A stretch of DNA of 28,971 nucleotides from Dimargaris cristalligena. Taxonomy: Eukaryota; Kickxellomycota; Dimargaritomycetes; Dimargaritales; Dimargaritaceae. Positions 10,127-19,966 of this stretch are shown here, one piece after another. The translations under genes were made by a program, and so were the position numbers. The notes under the pieces were generated by a model. It was given only the letters and a program-made list of their open reading frames with translations, was not told the origin of the DNA and did no database searches. Position 1 is the first letter of the stretch. Each line of letters begins with the position of its first letter. The stretch lies in the NCBI GenBank assembly GCA_027576995.1, contig JANBQC010000353.1, positions 1 to 28,971 of the forward strand, read 5' to 3'.

Positions 10127-10796
10127 AAAGCTTAGTCGGGAGCAGGTCATGCCAGGGGGGAGGGCATGCGCAGTCTCTATTATCGGGGTAGGAGAGAGTA
10201 GTTTGGCTGCTCTGTAGTATGGGCGTAAGCCGTTCTCGTTATTAATATAGCGAATACCCATTATCAGATCTCAATGAAGACCGCACATTCCACGGCGGGC
10301 CGTTTACACTGCCATTTCCCCTCAACATGCATGGCCAAGTAACTCGACCGTGAACCATGCTACAATGCACCACTAAGCATGGCATGGATGATTCATCTGG
10401 TCGCCGAACAAGAGGAGGGGTTGGCTAAGGATAGTTTTGCGGAAGAATGGTGAGGACACGGCATTGGGCGGTTTGTTCGGCCAACCCGCTATGTTCCTCC
10501 CCATTTGCATGAGTCATTCAAATTCTAAATAATCGGCGCCGGATTAGCCCCTGCTCCCCGGTGCCTGATGGTCGCTAAAGAGACAGTTAAACAGCTGTTT
10601 AATAAAAAAAGTGTTATATTGAAGGGGGTTTTCTCGGCTGAAAAAATGTGGCCTGTCGGGTCCCCCGGTTAGATTTCAAGCACAATCGTATGCGATTGCG
10701 ACTGACTGTCTCCCGCATCAAGTGCGCACCAAATGGCTGTGTTGACTGTCGGATGGTGACGTCAGGAAACCAGTCTGGAACCGGCTGCCTCGATAT

Positions 10797-10945
10797 GGGT
10801 AAAGTTCAGCTTGGTTGTATAAGGGTTTAGCCGATATGTGTATGGGAAAATTGGTGGGATGTTTATTTTCAACCAGTAGTACTTTACTTGCCTCATCAAA
10901 TGGATTTTTCGTTATACAGCCTTGTTGAACTACTCCCATATGTAT
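10797..10945. repeat. Dispersed repeat, copy B
   Basis: Aligns with 5727-5870 in direct orientation over about 145 bp; see copy A. Unlike copy A it has no intact gene beside it, which argues either for a mobile or duplicated element or for the remains of a lost F-box-like paralog's 3' flank. I could not see terminal inverted repeats or a target-site duplication. Confidence 0.7.
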
Positions 10946-11791
10946 ATCCCAGACTACGTCCCCTCAGTTAGGTCGCTTCGGGTGCCACTACATTCCCCCA
11001 TCACTAGTTGTATAAGCAGTCTGCCCTACAGTGTAGAAATCGGACACACCATATTATACTATTCTCTTCAGAGCACACTGGTCCAGGAAATAGTGATCAC
11101 ATTTTCCCTTTTCTTTCAGCCAGCTGGCTTGCTCTCTTAACCTCCCTTTGACATTCCCAATCACCAGGGTAACCCCGTGTAAAATTAAGCAGAATAGGGA
11201 AGATCATGTGCTAAGCGGCTGCTACTAGAGCTGTTTCCACCCACCTACGGTGAACGGTCACGGCAATTAAACATTCCCTCTCGTATTCCTTGCATATTTA
11301 ATGGGTTGGCCCCTGTTGGTTCCACCACCTTCTCTCCAATCTTGTTCAACCCTGTCCAGATGCTCTGTGGATAGTATGAGCAGACTATTCTATTTTTCCT
11401 ATCCATTGGCACCCTATATACGTGTCTGTAAACCATATAATTGGGTATCTCCGAGGTTGCTTCCATTGGGGAATATTACACCATCCATTCCAGGGCCAGT
11501 TCTATTTATTTAAAATCGCGAATTTTAGGAGGTTAATCAAGATAATTAAGCAATAGATCCTCAACCCGCAAACGCCATTTTTTTTTATTGCTTAGATAAA
11601 TAACCAGAATATTGGGAAGGATTTACTAGGGAACGATGACGACAGGATAAGTATGGCAGTGTATTGAGTCCAAATGACTGGACCGTTAAGTAGTGCCTCC
11701 CCAGCCTAATGGGATATATTCAAATAGGTCTTTTTCAGTTTAAACTACCCTGGGGCTAGGAAATGTTTAGGTAGTACAGCCCCCAGCCTAC

Positions 11792-12049
11792 CTAGCTGGG
11801 TGTGCAACCCAAGCTGGCCAATATGCTGCCTGTATTATTGGGCGGCATTTTACAGAGAATAGCGACTACGCTGGCCGTGTATTCTTCACTTTCCCCGCCC
11901 ATCCCAGTTATTGTGAACCGGCGTGCCAGATTGGTTGAACCTGTGTATAGAACCGGTGATAAGGTTACTCCACGGTAGGAGTCGAGGGTGAACCCTGCCA
12001 ACGCTTTCCTCTGCCATTGTACCCATGCTACCCTGGTGGTTAAGAGGGC
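11792..12049 (-). other. Coding-like open frame without a start codon
   Basis: A minus-strand frame of 85 sense codons ends with a stop at about 11792. It contains YTGSTNLARRFTITGMGG and SEEYTASVVAILC, which read like folded protein rather than random translation. There is no ATG at its head. A possible CCAG acceptor around 12036 could make it a terminal exon, but no upstream exon was found. The family is unknown, and a chance open frame is quite possible. Confidence 0.2.
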
Positions 12050-12323
12050 TTAGATCATGGGGCCTGTCTCCCTTGCCTGCCTGCCTTTTCTTCCCTGATG
12101 GTTTCCGTCACTCTAACGGCGGTGGTTTCCCGACGCCATTTTTCTCACCAGCCACAGTAGCCTTCCTTTGGGAATCCTAAGAATTAGAAGGGAAGACATG
12201 GCCTTGTCTTCCATTGAGGTATCGTACATTGGGGATTATGAGTGAAATGGGTGGTGGAAGCCGCCCGATTTGGCACTTATTCGAAAAGGGCATTGTTTCC
12301 ACCCAATGTATCGGTAACCACAG

Positions 12324-12331
12324 TATAAATA
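12324..12331 (+). promoter_or_regulatory. TATA box of the membrane-protein gene
   Basis: TATAAATA lies 240 nt upstream of the ATG at 12564. The interval is pyrimidine-rich (CCTCCCCCCCCTTTT at about 12517-12531), as is usual for fungal leaders. Confidence 0.5.
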
Positions 12332-12563
12332 CCTATCAATTCTCCTGCTGATGATCGCCGTATCTTTAATAATCTTTTAATACCGGATTCTCGGTAATAA
12401 TCATACTCACTCTTATTTGTCCGTAATTGCCCGACTACTGCTTCCTTTAACCTAATAGCATAGTTACTATACCCTCCATCTATTCAGTGACCGTTCCATA
12501 GCCGGGTAGTTTACAACCTCCCCCCCCTTTTCTGTACCAATACTCTTCACATTTCTTGTAACC

Positions 12564-13139
12564 ATGTCTACCAATTTCATGAGTCAGCCACGGGGTTTGG
12601 ACTGGCTACGCTACCTCGTATTGTCCCTTACAGGCCTCCACCTTATATACGTCATCCTCTATGTGGCTGGTAACTTTCTCAATCCCCATATTGCCCCGGT
12701 AGTCGTCGGTCTACTCCGGGTCGGTGCCATTCTGTTCTTCTTGATCGGGGTCTACCACCGCCAACCCGTTATTGTCCTCATCTACTTGGGCTTTCTGATC
12801 CTTAACACATTGGCCACGGTGGTATTTGCCCTGGTAAATTTGCGGGCGCTCCGGGACCCCGACATGGGCGAAATCATTTGCGACAGCGGGGACATGCCCG
12901 GATTTACGGCGTTCCAATGCGACGGTATGGGGGCCCTCGTTCTGAAAGTATTTTGGATCCTACGGATCATTGAGTGGGCCTGGGCTGGTATCCTTATGAT
13001 ACTGCTCGTCGTTTACTATTGTCAAATCGTCGCCATGCCAAGGGAACGGATCAAATCCACCGCCTCCATGGAAATTCCTCTGACCCAGTCGCGTCAAAGC
13101 AGCGGGCTCACCGCAATCGAAGTCAAGTCGTATCCTTGA
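12564..13139 (+). CDS. Four-helix integral membrane protein of unknown function
   Basis: Single exon, 191 residues, ATG at 12564. Four hydrophobic segments are visible at about residues 17-36, 43-63, 67-92 and 123-153. Loops 1-2 and 2-3 are very short. The third loop (about 93-122) is the long one and holds two cysteines, C106 and C119, in CDSGDMPGF and FQCDG, which could form a disulfide if the loop is outside the cell. The C-terminal tail (about 154-191) is polar, Ser-rich and basic, so probably cytosolic, with several possible phosphorylation sites. The layout resembles the tetraspan topology, but the CCG motif of tetraspanins is missing and I cannot name a family. It is divergent from GlnA-like gene 1 and convergent with GlnA-like gene 2. 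AATAAA at 13280-13285 may be the poly(A) signal. Confidence 0.82.
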   Translation: MSTNFMSQPRGLDWLRYLVLSLTGLHLIYVILYVAGNFLNPHIAPVVVGLLRVGAILFFLIGVYHRQPVIVLIYLGFLILNTLATVVFALVNLRALRDPDMGEIICDSGDMPGFTAFQCDGMGALVLKVFWILRIIEWAWAGILMILLVVYYCQIVAMPRERIKSTASMEIPLTQSRQSSGLTAIEVKSYP

Positions 13140-13382
13140 TCCCCACCATCATTCGGTGGTCTTACCCACCGATGTCTTGTTATTACACATGTATTTCTTT
13201 ATTTATACTCATATATCTTTAAACTTGTTTGTCAACTAGGCGCGCATTGCCCGTAAAAAAAAAACAAGTCCGCCCCGGAAATAAATCTAGCACTGGCCAG
13301 TTTTTTCAAGCGATACAGGGTCTATCAAAATGTAAAATAAATATACTATTAAAAAGGATATCTGAAAGCCTTAGCCTCCCAT

Positions 13383-15639
13383 TTACAGGATCTCCAGATA
13401 CCGCTTGACCTCCCAGTTCGTCACGGCATTCTCCCAGGCCTGCCATTCGTGCTCCCGGGTTAGAGCGTAGTGATCTACAAATTCGTCTCCGAGCACTTGC
13501 CGGGCGATCGACTGGGGCTCCTGCATAACCCGGACCGCCTCCTGGAGGGTGCGACTGAGTTTGAGGCCCCGCGGATAGGCAAGGTTCTCCTCACCCGTTA
13601 CCTCCACTTTACCCTCGGCATCGGAGGCCGTCGACATACGAATGACGGTGGGAATGCGGCCCTGAGCCGGGTCCAGGGTTCCCAGCGCCGGGACCGGCAG
13701 TCGGTCGAGCTGGTTTTTGATTCCCCATAGCCCACACGCGAGACAGGCCGCAATGGCCAGGTGGGTATTGATATCCGAGCCCGATACCCGCATTTCCAGA
13801 CGGGTAGAGGCGCCCTCTTCTAAGAGTCGAGCCCGTTCGTCGTCCTGGTCCGCCATGGCGGCCCATTGATCGGCGGGGGGGAGGTCGGCTCCGATGGCCC
13901 GAATGGACGCAGTGCGGCATTCCTTGCCCCAGTTAATATACACCGGGGCCCAGTAGTTCTCGACTAGACGCTTGTAGCTATTGACCGTGGGGGCCAGGAG
14001 GGCCAAAACACTAGGGAGGCCGACTAGAAGTCCAGTGAGGAAGCTGGCCATGGTGCTGCTCATTCCACGCATGCGGTATGGGTCAGTCGCCTCGGAAGGA
14101 CCCGCGGATGGATCGAAGAATAGGTTGTTTTTCTGTGAATCGCGAATGGAGAAGTGCAAATGGCCGGAGCAGCCTGGGAGCGTTTGGTCGGGCTTAGCCA
14201 TAAAGGAGGCGATGATGCCGTGTTTGAGTCCCACCTGTTTGACGATGGTTTTGAATAAAACCGCTCGGTCGGCCATTTCAAGTGCCGGTGCGTATTTGAG
14301 GGCGGCTTCATAGACGCCGGGACCTAGGGGGTTGTTTAGATTATTGGTGATAATGCAATATATATATATATAAAGGCATATGTGAATACGGTTAGATGCC
14401 CGTGATGAGAGCTTTTCAAGGCCGTTTCAACCGTAATTAGCCCACACATGGTTCGGCTAAGCAATGGAGTACTCTAAATATGTCACTTTAGGACCCACCT
14501 GTCTCGGTGTGTAGACCCTCGATGGGCACCCGAATCTCTCTGCACTGGGTGAAGATGTCCGTAAAGAAGTCCTTCTCCAATGCAGGCCGAAGCAGCGAAT
14601 AGCCGAACATGCCGGGCGTAATGGGGGACAATCCGACCCCCTGCTTCGTCTCCAACGAAGCGGGAGTCTCTTTGTAGTTAAAGAACTCGAACTCCGCTCC
14701 ACAGAGGGGTTCTAAACCCAGGGCTTCGTACTCCCCGACGATCCGGGCCAACAGGGAACGCGGGCAGGCGGCTAGTGGATGGTGGTTACGGTCGTAGAAG
14801 CGCAATAGGAAGAACGGGAGGTTGTCCTCCAATGGGAGACGACGGTAGGTGGACAGATCGATTTTGGCGATGATGTCACTGAACCCATTGGCATCATTCG
14901 AAATGGTGGTTGGGGTGGTGTACGCCTTGTCGTGCATATCCCAGCCGAAAATGACGCTGCAAAAACCTAGTAAGAGACCACAGGGTCAGGGCCGTTACGA
15001 GTAACATGAGGGGAAGACAGGGGCCCGGTGAATTAAGGGGCGGGGAAGATGTAATGGTCAGAATTACCGTTAGTGACTGGTAAAACAAGGCCAGGCCAAA
15101 TAATCGACTGGTGCCAATGGCAAGAAGGGATGTACCATTGACTGATTAATCACCAATGTCCGTTCAGCAATATATTGATGACGAGGATTTGGAAAGTGAT
15201 CTCTACCACTACACCCTGTAACCCCTTCAATGTCCATTGATTGGTCTAGCGGCGGACCGAAGGGCATCGGAGAACAATAGATATACCAATACGAACAAGG
15301 CACTGCCATCTCCCATAAAAGGCGGGTCTCTACTACATTTCCCCCGCCATAAGCTCGCCCCGCGTAGGCAGCTGCTACTCGAAATATGCTTAGGGCGTGG
15401 GGGAAGGGGCAAAATTTAGGGAAATGGGGAAACGGAATGAGCCGAACGCGGACGAAAATGCGAAGAGACTTACCAAAACCGCTTTTGAGACTCGAGAAGA
15501 ACTTAGACTTGAGTATCACTTTGCCCCGCAGAATACCGTCGATATCAACTCCGGCAACTTTAACCCGGTCGTCGAGCTCAAGCTCACGGGTCAGGGTGGG
15601 CAGGTCGAAGATGGGCTGGGGGCTTTGGGTCTGCGACAT
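13383..15639 (-). CDS. Glutamine synthetase-like (type I GlnA/FluG C-terminal-type) ligase, paralog 2
   Basis: Paralog of the gene at 7933-9907, with the same predicted ligase chemistry. Three exons, 15639-15474, 14966-14499 and 14323-13383, give 524 residues. Introns are 507 nt (GTAAGT..CTAG) and 175 nt (GTGGGT..CTAG), both phase 1. The first splice creates GFGFCSVIFGWD (residues 54-65) and the second the signature HTETGPGVYE (208-217). Other motifs: VKVAGVDIDGILRGK (26-40), GAEFEFFNYKE (145-155), GCSGHLHFS (262-270), TVNSYKRLVENYW (324-336) and TRLEMRVSGSDIN (385-397). The catalytic set looks complete, and it is the more canonical of the two: Thr is present in HTETG, there is no long N-terminal extension, and the loop before TRLEMR is short. 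An amidohydrolase domain as in FluG is absent. Substrate (ammonia, polyamine or other amine) cannot be decided from sequence alone. Confidence 0.92.
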
Positions 15640-16383
15640 GGTGTGGAATAGGGAATGGGAATCACGTAGGGGGAAATGTGAATAAATGAGTAGGGGAGGA
15701 ACCAGACCAAAAGCAGTGACAAAAGGATATGCAACAAGAAAAGACTGTAAATAAATACGACAACTACGGTGCGAAGAGGGCAGGCGAGTGGTTTAAAAAC
15801 GGATAAATCGCCTCTCTTTAGACTTCGAGACTGTAACCAAAATTCATACTCTTGTCTTCTCTTTTCGCTGCTCGTGACTTGGGCAAATACTCAAGGGACA
15901 GGGTCACTAACGCAGGAGATTTGGGGGATAGCTCTACTGACCAGTTGGTGGACAGTGGCTGTGTGGAGATTCTGCTACCGTACGGACTTCCCACGCCCTG
16001 TGAAACAGTGTGATCCCTACTACATCGACGGCAGACGGTTCTTAGAGGCTACCCAAGACTCAGAAACTAATATCAAAATCAGAGTAAATTTATTGCTCAA
16101 AGTAAAAGTAATCGATAAAATGGAATTAAATGCAATGACAATGGTCACGAGTTAAGCCAAGGGGCACCCAGTTTTAAAATGGTCCAAGTTTCATGAAACT
16201 CGACGTGGGCAGGCAGAGGGGGAGTAGTAATAGTCAATAAAATAATTTATGAGTAGATAATTGTAATAGGAGTAGTTTGCACAAATAGAAAAGGCACTTC
16301 CAATCTGGCGGCTGATATTGGACGGCAGCGTTGTCAAATAAAAAATAACCCAAAAAACAAAAATGTAATTAGTCAGTCCCAAA
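15640..16383. other. Intergenic region between GlnA-like gene 2 and tyrosinase
   Basis: Contains the upstream region of GlnA-like gene 2 on the left and the 3' flank of the tyrosinase gene on the right, AT-rich at 16190-16380. A plus-strand frame at 15769-16155 (128 codons, ATG) has no recognisable domain or codon pattern and I do not accept it as a gene. Confidence 0.4.
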
Positions 16384-17811
16384 TTAGTAAGACGATCTGA
16401 TGGGCCGGATGGGCACGTACGACTTCTGGGGTTTGGTGGTACAGTTGTAGTTGTCCGTCACCGAATTGAACAATGCGTTACAGCTGTTGATCATGACGGC
16501 CAGATCGGCTTCCTGTTTACGCACGGCCTTTTCATCGTACTTCATGCACTGGATGAAGCTGAGCGGGATGGGCGTCGGTACAGTCAGCTGGCGGTGGTGC
16601 AGGTTGTCCGGCATTTCCGTACGCTTGGTTCGATTCAGGTTAATGACTCCCCAGGTTTCCCGGTAGTTCTGGCCACCGATGTTGAGCACATAATGGTTGG
16701 TGGCATCGGGTTGTTGGACGGCATCGGGCTGCTGCTGGGCGGCTTCGGGCAGTTCCACTACGTAGCCGCGGGGGAGGTGAATACGGCGACGGCGGCGGCT
16801 GGCCACGTCACTGGTGTCAGCCCCACTCGCGTCGTCACTGGTGACAGGGACGGCAGTGGAAGTGTCCGTGGTCGTGGTCGTGGTCGTAGTAGTGTCGTCC
16901 GCGCGGGCGGGCGAGCTGCCGGCAATTCCGGTTCCCTGGACATTGGAGCTGTCCGAGTAGATGTAGCAATAGCCGGAGTTGCGCGTGTCCATGACGTCGC
17001 GAACGCTAACATTGAATCCGGGAATGGCATCATCGAGACTGACCGCCGAGCCATCAGCGTTATTACCCCCGTAGGCCAGACGGGTGTTGGCATTCTTTTG
17101 CTGCCACTCGGCCCACAGCTTGTCGAGGAAGGTGTGGTGGAGCCAGAAAATGGGATCGTTGGGGCTGGCCATATCGAACATGTCACCGCCAATGAACGCG
17201 TGGACGATACCGTGGGGGCCCCGCTCCAAAGTGTTCCAGAACGTGACGTAGTCGTCGTTGTCCCGGGCATTTTGCTCCAGGTATTCCGGAGGGAAGACCG
17301 ACCCCATCGAGGTGCCTTGGTTCCACGCCCGGCGGAGACAATGCAGGTCGGTACCGTTCAGATTATACTGCGCCTGCCAGCCACTGAAGGAACCATCCAG
17401 GACGCACTGGCCCTCACCGCCACTGTGACCGTAGTCGTTCCAGACGGGGCTGTTGGACGGAGTTTGGGAATCGATACTCCAGTCCCAGTAAGCCAGAATC
17501 ACCGAAGGATCGACTTTTTGTAATTCACGCTCGAAATTGCGAATGTACTCGCGATGGAAAGGGAAGAACAGAGGCCAGGTGTGGGTGGTCGGGGCCTGAT
17601 CCAGGTGAATTTTGACAATGGAATCATAAATGGTAGGCTTAGGGCCGGAGTGAATGCTCCGTACGGCATTGATGTAAGCGGTGCGCTCACGACCACTCAG
17701 CTGGCGCCATTCTTTGCGCTCGCGCAGACGGCCACAACCTTGGGCCGAAACATGGGGCACGGTAATAAGGGCAGACACACCGACAGCAAGGGCGATCAAA
17801 AGGGCCTTCAT
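16384..17811 (-). CDS. Secreted tyrosinase (type 3 copper monophenol oxidase)
   Basis: Predicted to oxidise mono- and diphenols to quinones, in melanin formation or cross-linking of phenols outside the cell. Single exon, 475 residues, ATG at 17811-17809. A signal peptide covers about 1-23 (VSA|QG). CuA ligands: H69 (KIHLDQ), H77 and H86 (THTWPLFFPFHREY). CuB ligands: H200 and H204 (GPHGIVH) and H226 in DPIFWLHHTFLDKLW. The aromatic/arginine motif PFHREYIRNFE is typical of the fungal and bacterial short tyrosinase core, which ends near residue 285 after an YCYIY tyrosine motif. Beyond it come a low-complexity linker with nine consecutive Thr (307-315), an Asp/Ser/Thr stretch, five consecutive Arg (339-343), and a C-terminal region of about 130 residues with three Cys. 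Sites such as NGT, NVS and NCT could be N-glycosylated. The Arg run may be a kexin-type cleavage site releasing an inhibitory C-terminal part, as known for other fungal tyrosinases; here that is inference. Confidence 0.93.
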   Translation of the reverse strand: MKALLIALAVGVSALITVPHVSAQGCGRLRERKEWRQLSGRERTAYINAVRSIHSGPKPTIYDSIVKIHLDQAPTTHTWPLFFPFHREYIRNFERELQKVDPSVILAYWDWSIDSQTPSNSPVWNDYGHSGGEGQCVLDGSFSGWQAQYNLNGTDLHCLRRAWNQGTSMGSVFPPEYLEQNARDNDDYVTFWNTLERGPHGIVHAFIGGDMFDMASPNDPIFWLHHTFLDKLWAEWQQKNANTRLAYGGNNADGSAVSLDDAIPGFNVSVRDVMDTRNSGYCYIYSDSSNVQGTGIAGSSPARADDTTTTTTTTTDTSTAVPVTSDDASGADTSDVASRRRRRIHLPRGYVVELPEAAQQQPDAVQQPDATNHYVLNIGGQNYRETWGVINLNRTKRTEMPDNLHHRQLTVPTPIPLSFIQCMKYDEKAVRKQEADLAVMINSCNALFNSVTDNYNCTTKPQKSYVPIRPIRSSY

Positions 17812-18220
17812 CGTAAATTACAGTTGGGACGCGAAAGGGTGGGCGGAGTTTGAAATTTGGGGGCTGGGTTGATGTGGTTTTTTTTTGGAGAGGAGGCGGT
17901 ACGGACGGTTTGTTGGGCAGAGACGCTGAATCGAAAATGGACTTCGAAATAATTGACTTTAAAAATAAAAAGGGGGTTATTTACGTAGCTGGATTGGAGG
18001 AAGTGCAGAACGGCTTGAGAAAAATACAATTATAAAATCATGCGGCGACTAAGGTGACAATAAGATATATTCGGGAATAGAATATAGGGAATGTTGCGTC
18101 ACTGTTGGGGATCAAAAACGGGGTCGACCGAGGGGAAAGAGTTAGACGTAAGAGAGTGTAGAATGTTTGATTGAGCAAGCATAACACGAAGAGCGGAGAA
18201 TGATCTAAAAGAGGGAATTC

Positions 18221-18256
18221 GGGGAAGGGAGGGAGGGAGAGAGAGAGATAGAGAGA
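18221..18256. repeat. Purine-rich GGGA/GA microsatellite tract
   Basis: A run of G and A with GGGA units followed by GA units, broken only by single T bases near its right end. Simple sequence of this kind can be length-polymorphic. No function is claimed. Confidence 0.7.
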
Positions 18257-19278
18257 TGTCAAGCCTCTAGACCATAGGAAATACGGGAATATATTGACGG
18301 ATCAAAACTAAAAGGATGTAAAGATGCGTCCTGCCTTGTAGAAGCCAATTCCGTGACCGCCGGGAGTGCGTTCATTTATATTGACGCGATCCAATTATCC
18401 ATCACGCCAATTGCTAGTGTGGGCAATCGAGACTTCAGGAGAGGAGGTCTCTCTCTCCATACCAAACCGGTCATAATAATCCTTCTTGGGCTTTAGGTCC
18501 CCACCCGGCCGCCAGTTCCTCAGGGTGCCTGGTTACTGTCTCGGAATGCACTCCGCAACTTTCGTTGTTCTTCCGCTGCTTCAATGATTTGATGACAAGG
18601 AGAATCCTCCCCTATCCCCACTGTCAGTCAAACACCCGCACAGGGACAAGATCCATTTTGGCAGTGCACTAAGACTGGCAGGAGCCAACTCAAACCCGCC
18701 TGTCTCGCCCAGTATGAATCATTGTTCCAGATGCTCCCCCCTATATTCCTATCCTTCTTTTTTGATTATTTATATATGTATTTTTTTATAGAGAGAACTC
18801 TACCCTAGTCCGACGTACTACCATCCTTTCCGCCATGCAGAAACGAGTGGCGGTCAGGTCGTAAATCGCCCCACAGGCGGCGGGGGAGGGGAACATTGGT
18901 ACATCCCCCTTCACCAAGTGGTGGATATTTTTATAGAACCTCACTGAGCCCGCTTGGCCTCCATATAGTCCGGGTATGCATGCGGAGTAGTATTCCCCCT
19001 GGGCCTTCCGCATTAACCTCCCCTCTTCCCTCTCTCCCAATCCAGCCTGACTTATCCTGGTTGGGCTTACACTCTATTCCTTGCCCAATGCATAGGCAAT
19101 AACCAATGGCTGGAGAAAGGCAGTGGTGTGGAAGGCCATCTATTAACCCCCGGTCGATTCGATAGAGGACCGTCACAGATGCATGTACCACTGTTTAATA
19201 GAGCGCCCAGTCCAGCCTTTGCTCAGTGCCTCCATTTCTCACCAATTCTACTCCCACCCCCTCCTCCCCAACTGAATT

Positions 19279-19301
19279 GGAAGAGAGAGAGAGAGGGGGG
19301 G
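19279..19301. repeat. GA/G microsatellite tract beside a pyrimidine tract
   Basis: GGAAGAGAGAGAGAG followed by a run of G, with a C/T-rich stretch just to the left (about 19250-19270). The opposed purine and pyrimidine runs could pair, but I see no precise inverted repeat. Confidence 0.6.
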
Positions 19302-19615
19302 CGGAGAGTCAGCGCTTGGCCTGGACGCCAACCCCATTGCGGCTGAATGAAAATGATGGCCAAAGTAGCGTGTCTAATTTTAGCTGCACCGGTTTAAGTC
19401 AGGTACCGCTTTGCCCGGGTCAGACAAAGCCCCAATGTGAGGCTATGATTAGAATTTGCATTACTTACTGGACGGTGGCACCCTAATTGCAGTCCAGATA
19501 TACGGAGGAAATGCTATTGTTATACGGAGTCCTAAATTAGACAATTCACTGCACTATTCTCCTGGAAAACGTTACTCACGTTATGGCTAAGTCCCCCCTG
19601 ATAAATCAAGTCCGC

Positions 19616-19966
19616 TTAAATGAAAAGGTGGACTTGTCCAGTGGCAGATAAAGCCTCTCCGGATACAGCTACGTATTCGGCCTCGGCTAAGATATACTCC
19701 CAGCGGGGATCTTTATGACGCACCGGTTTAGTGGAATCTGAGGCATTTTTGCTGGGCCCTAGCGTATAGAGCTATTGCGGCCTTCGGTTTCCGAACTCCA
19801 GTCTGTTAACGGCCGTGGTTCGGTTCCAAGTGTTCTCGTAAGCCGTACTTGCCAAAAGGCCATCCGTATCAGCCCAAACAAGCTCAAACCGGCAATTGCA
19901 TTTCCGCCCGACTAACTTGGTAGGCATGCAGTCCAAGTCGGCCATTTCCGACCACGGGTAAATGAT
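19616..19966 (-). pseudogene. Possible decayed coding sequence, origin uncertain
   Basis: A minus-strand frame runs 117 codons from just after a TAA at 19969-19967 to TAA at 19618-19616, interrupted only by a TAG at 19774-19772. There is no ATG at its head. The segments RFELVWADTDGLLAST and YILAEAEYVAVSGEAL look protein-like. The second recalls the AEAEY motif near the end of Ty1/copia RNase H domains, but the expected SWSSK-type motif is not in the same frame and nothing around it can be read as reverse transcriptase. A chance open frame is possible. I would treat it as a candidate relic only. Confidence 0.25.

Larger units (their letters stand above)
10127..12323. other. Long intergenic region
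   Basis: About 2.2 kb without a convincing gene. It contains repeat copy B (10797-10945), a coding-like minus-strand stretch at 11792-12049, and two small inverted repeats that could form hairpins: CCCAGC/GCTGGG at 11782-11800 and GGAAGACA/TGTCTTCC at 12191-12212. Other frames of 60-75 codons (for example 10922-11140 plus, 11245-11466 minus) have no recognisable features. Confidence 0.4.
17812..19615. other. Long gene-poor region upstream of tyrosinase
   Basis: No supported gene in about 1.8 kb. The first few hundred bases should hold the tyrosinase promoter, though I could not pick a clear TATA box. Two purine tracts are present (18221-18256 and 19279-19301). Short frames on both strands at 18786-19486 overlap one another and have biased Pro/Ser/Arg composition from these tracts. 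Confidence 0.4.

Noticed and set aside
15769..16155. 128-codon plus-strand ATG frame upstream of GlnA-like gene 2
   Set aside because: No recognisable motif, irregular composition and position in the expected promoter of the neighbouring gene.
16594..17523. 309-codon plus-strand open frame
   Set aside because: It is antisense to the tyrosinase gene, starts with ATG by chance and has a Gly/Val/Arg composition produced by the GC-rich opposite strand; all copper-site motifs are on the minus strand.
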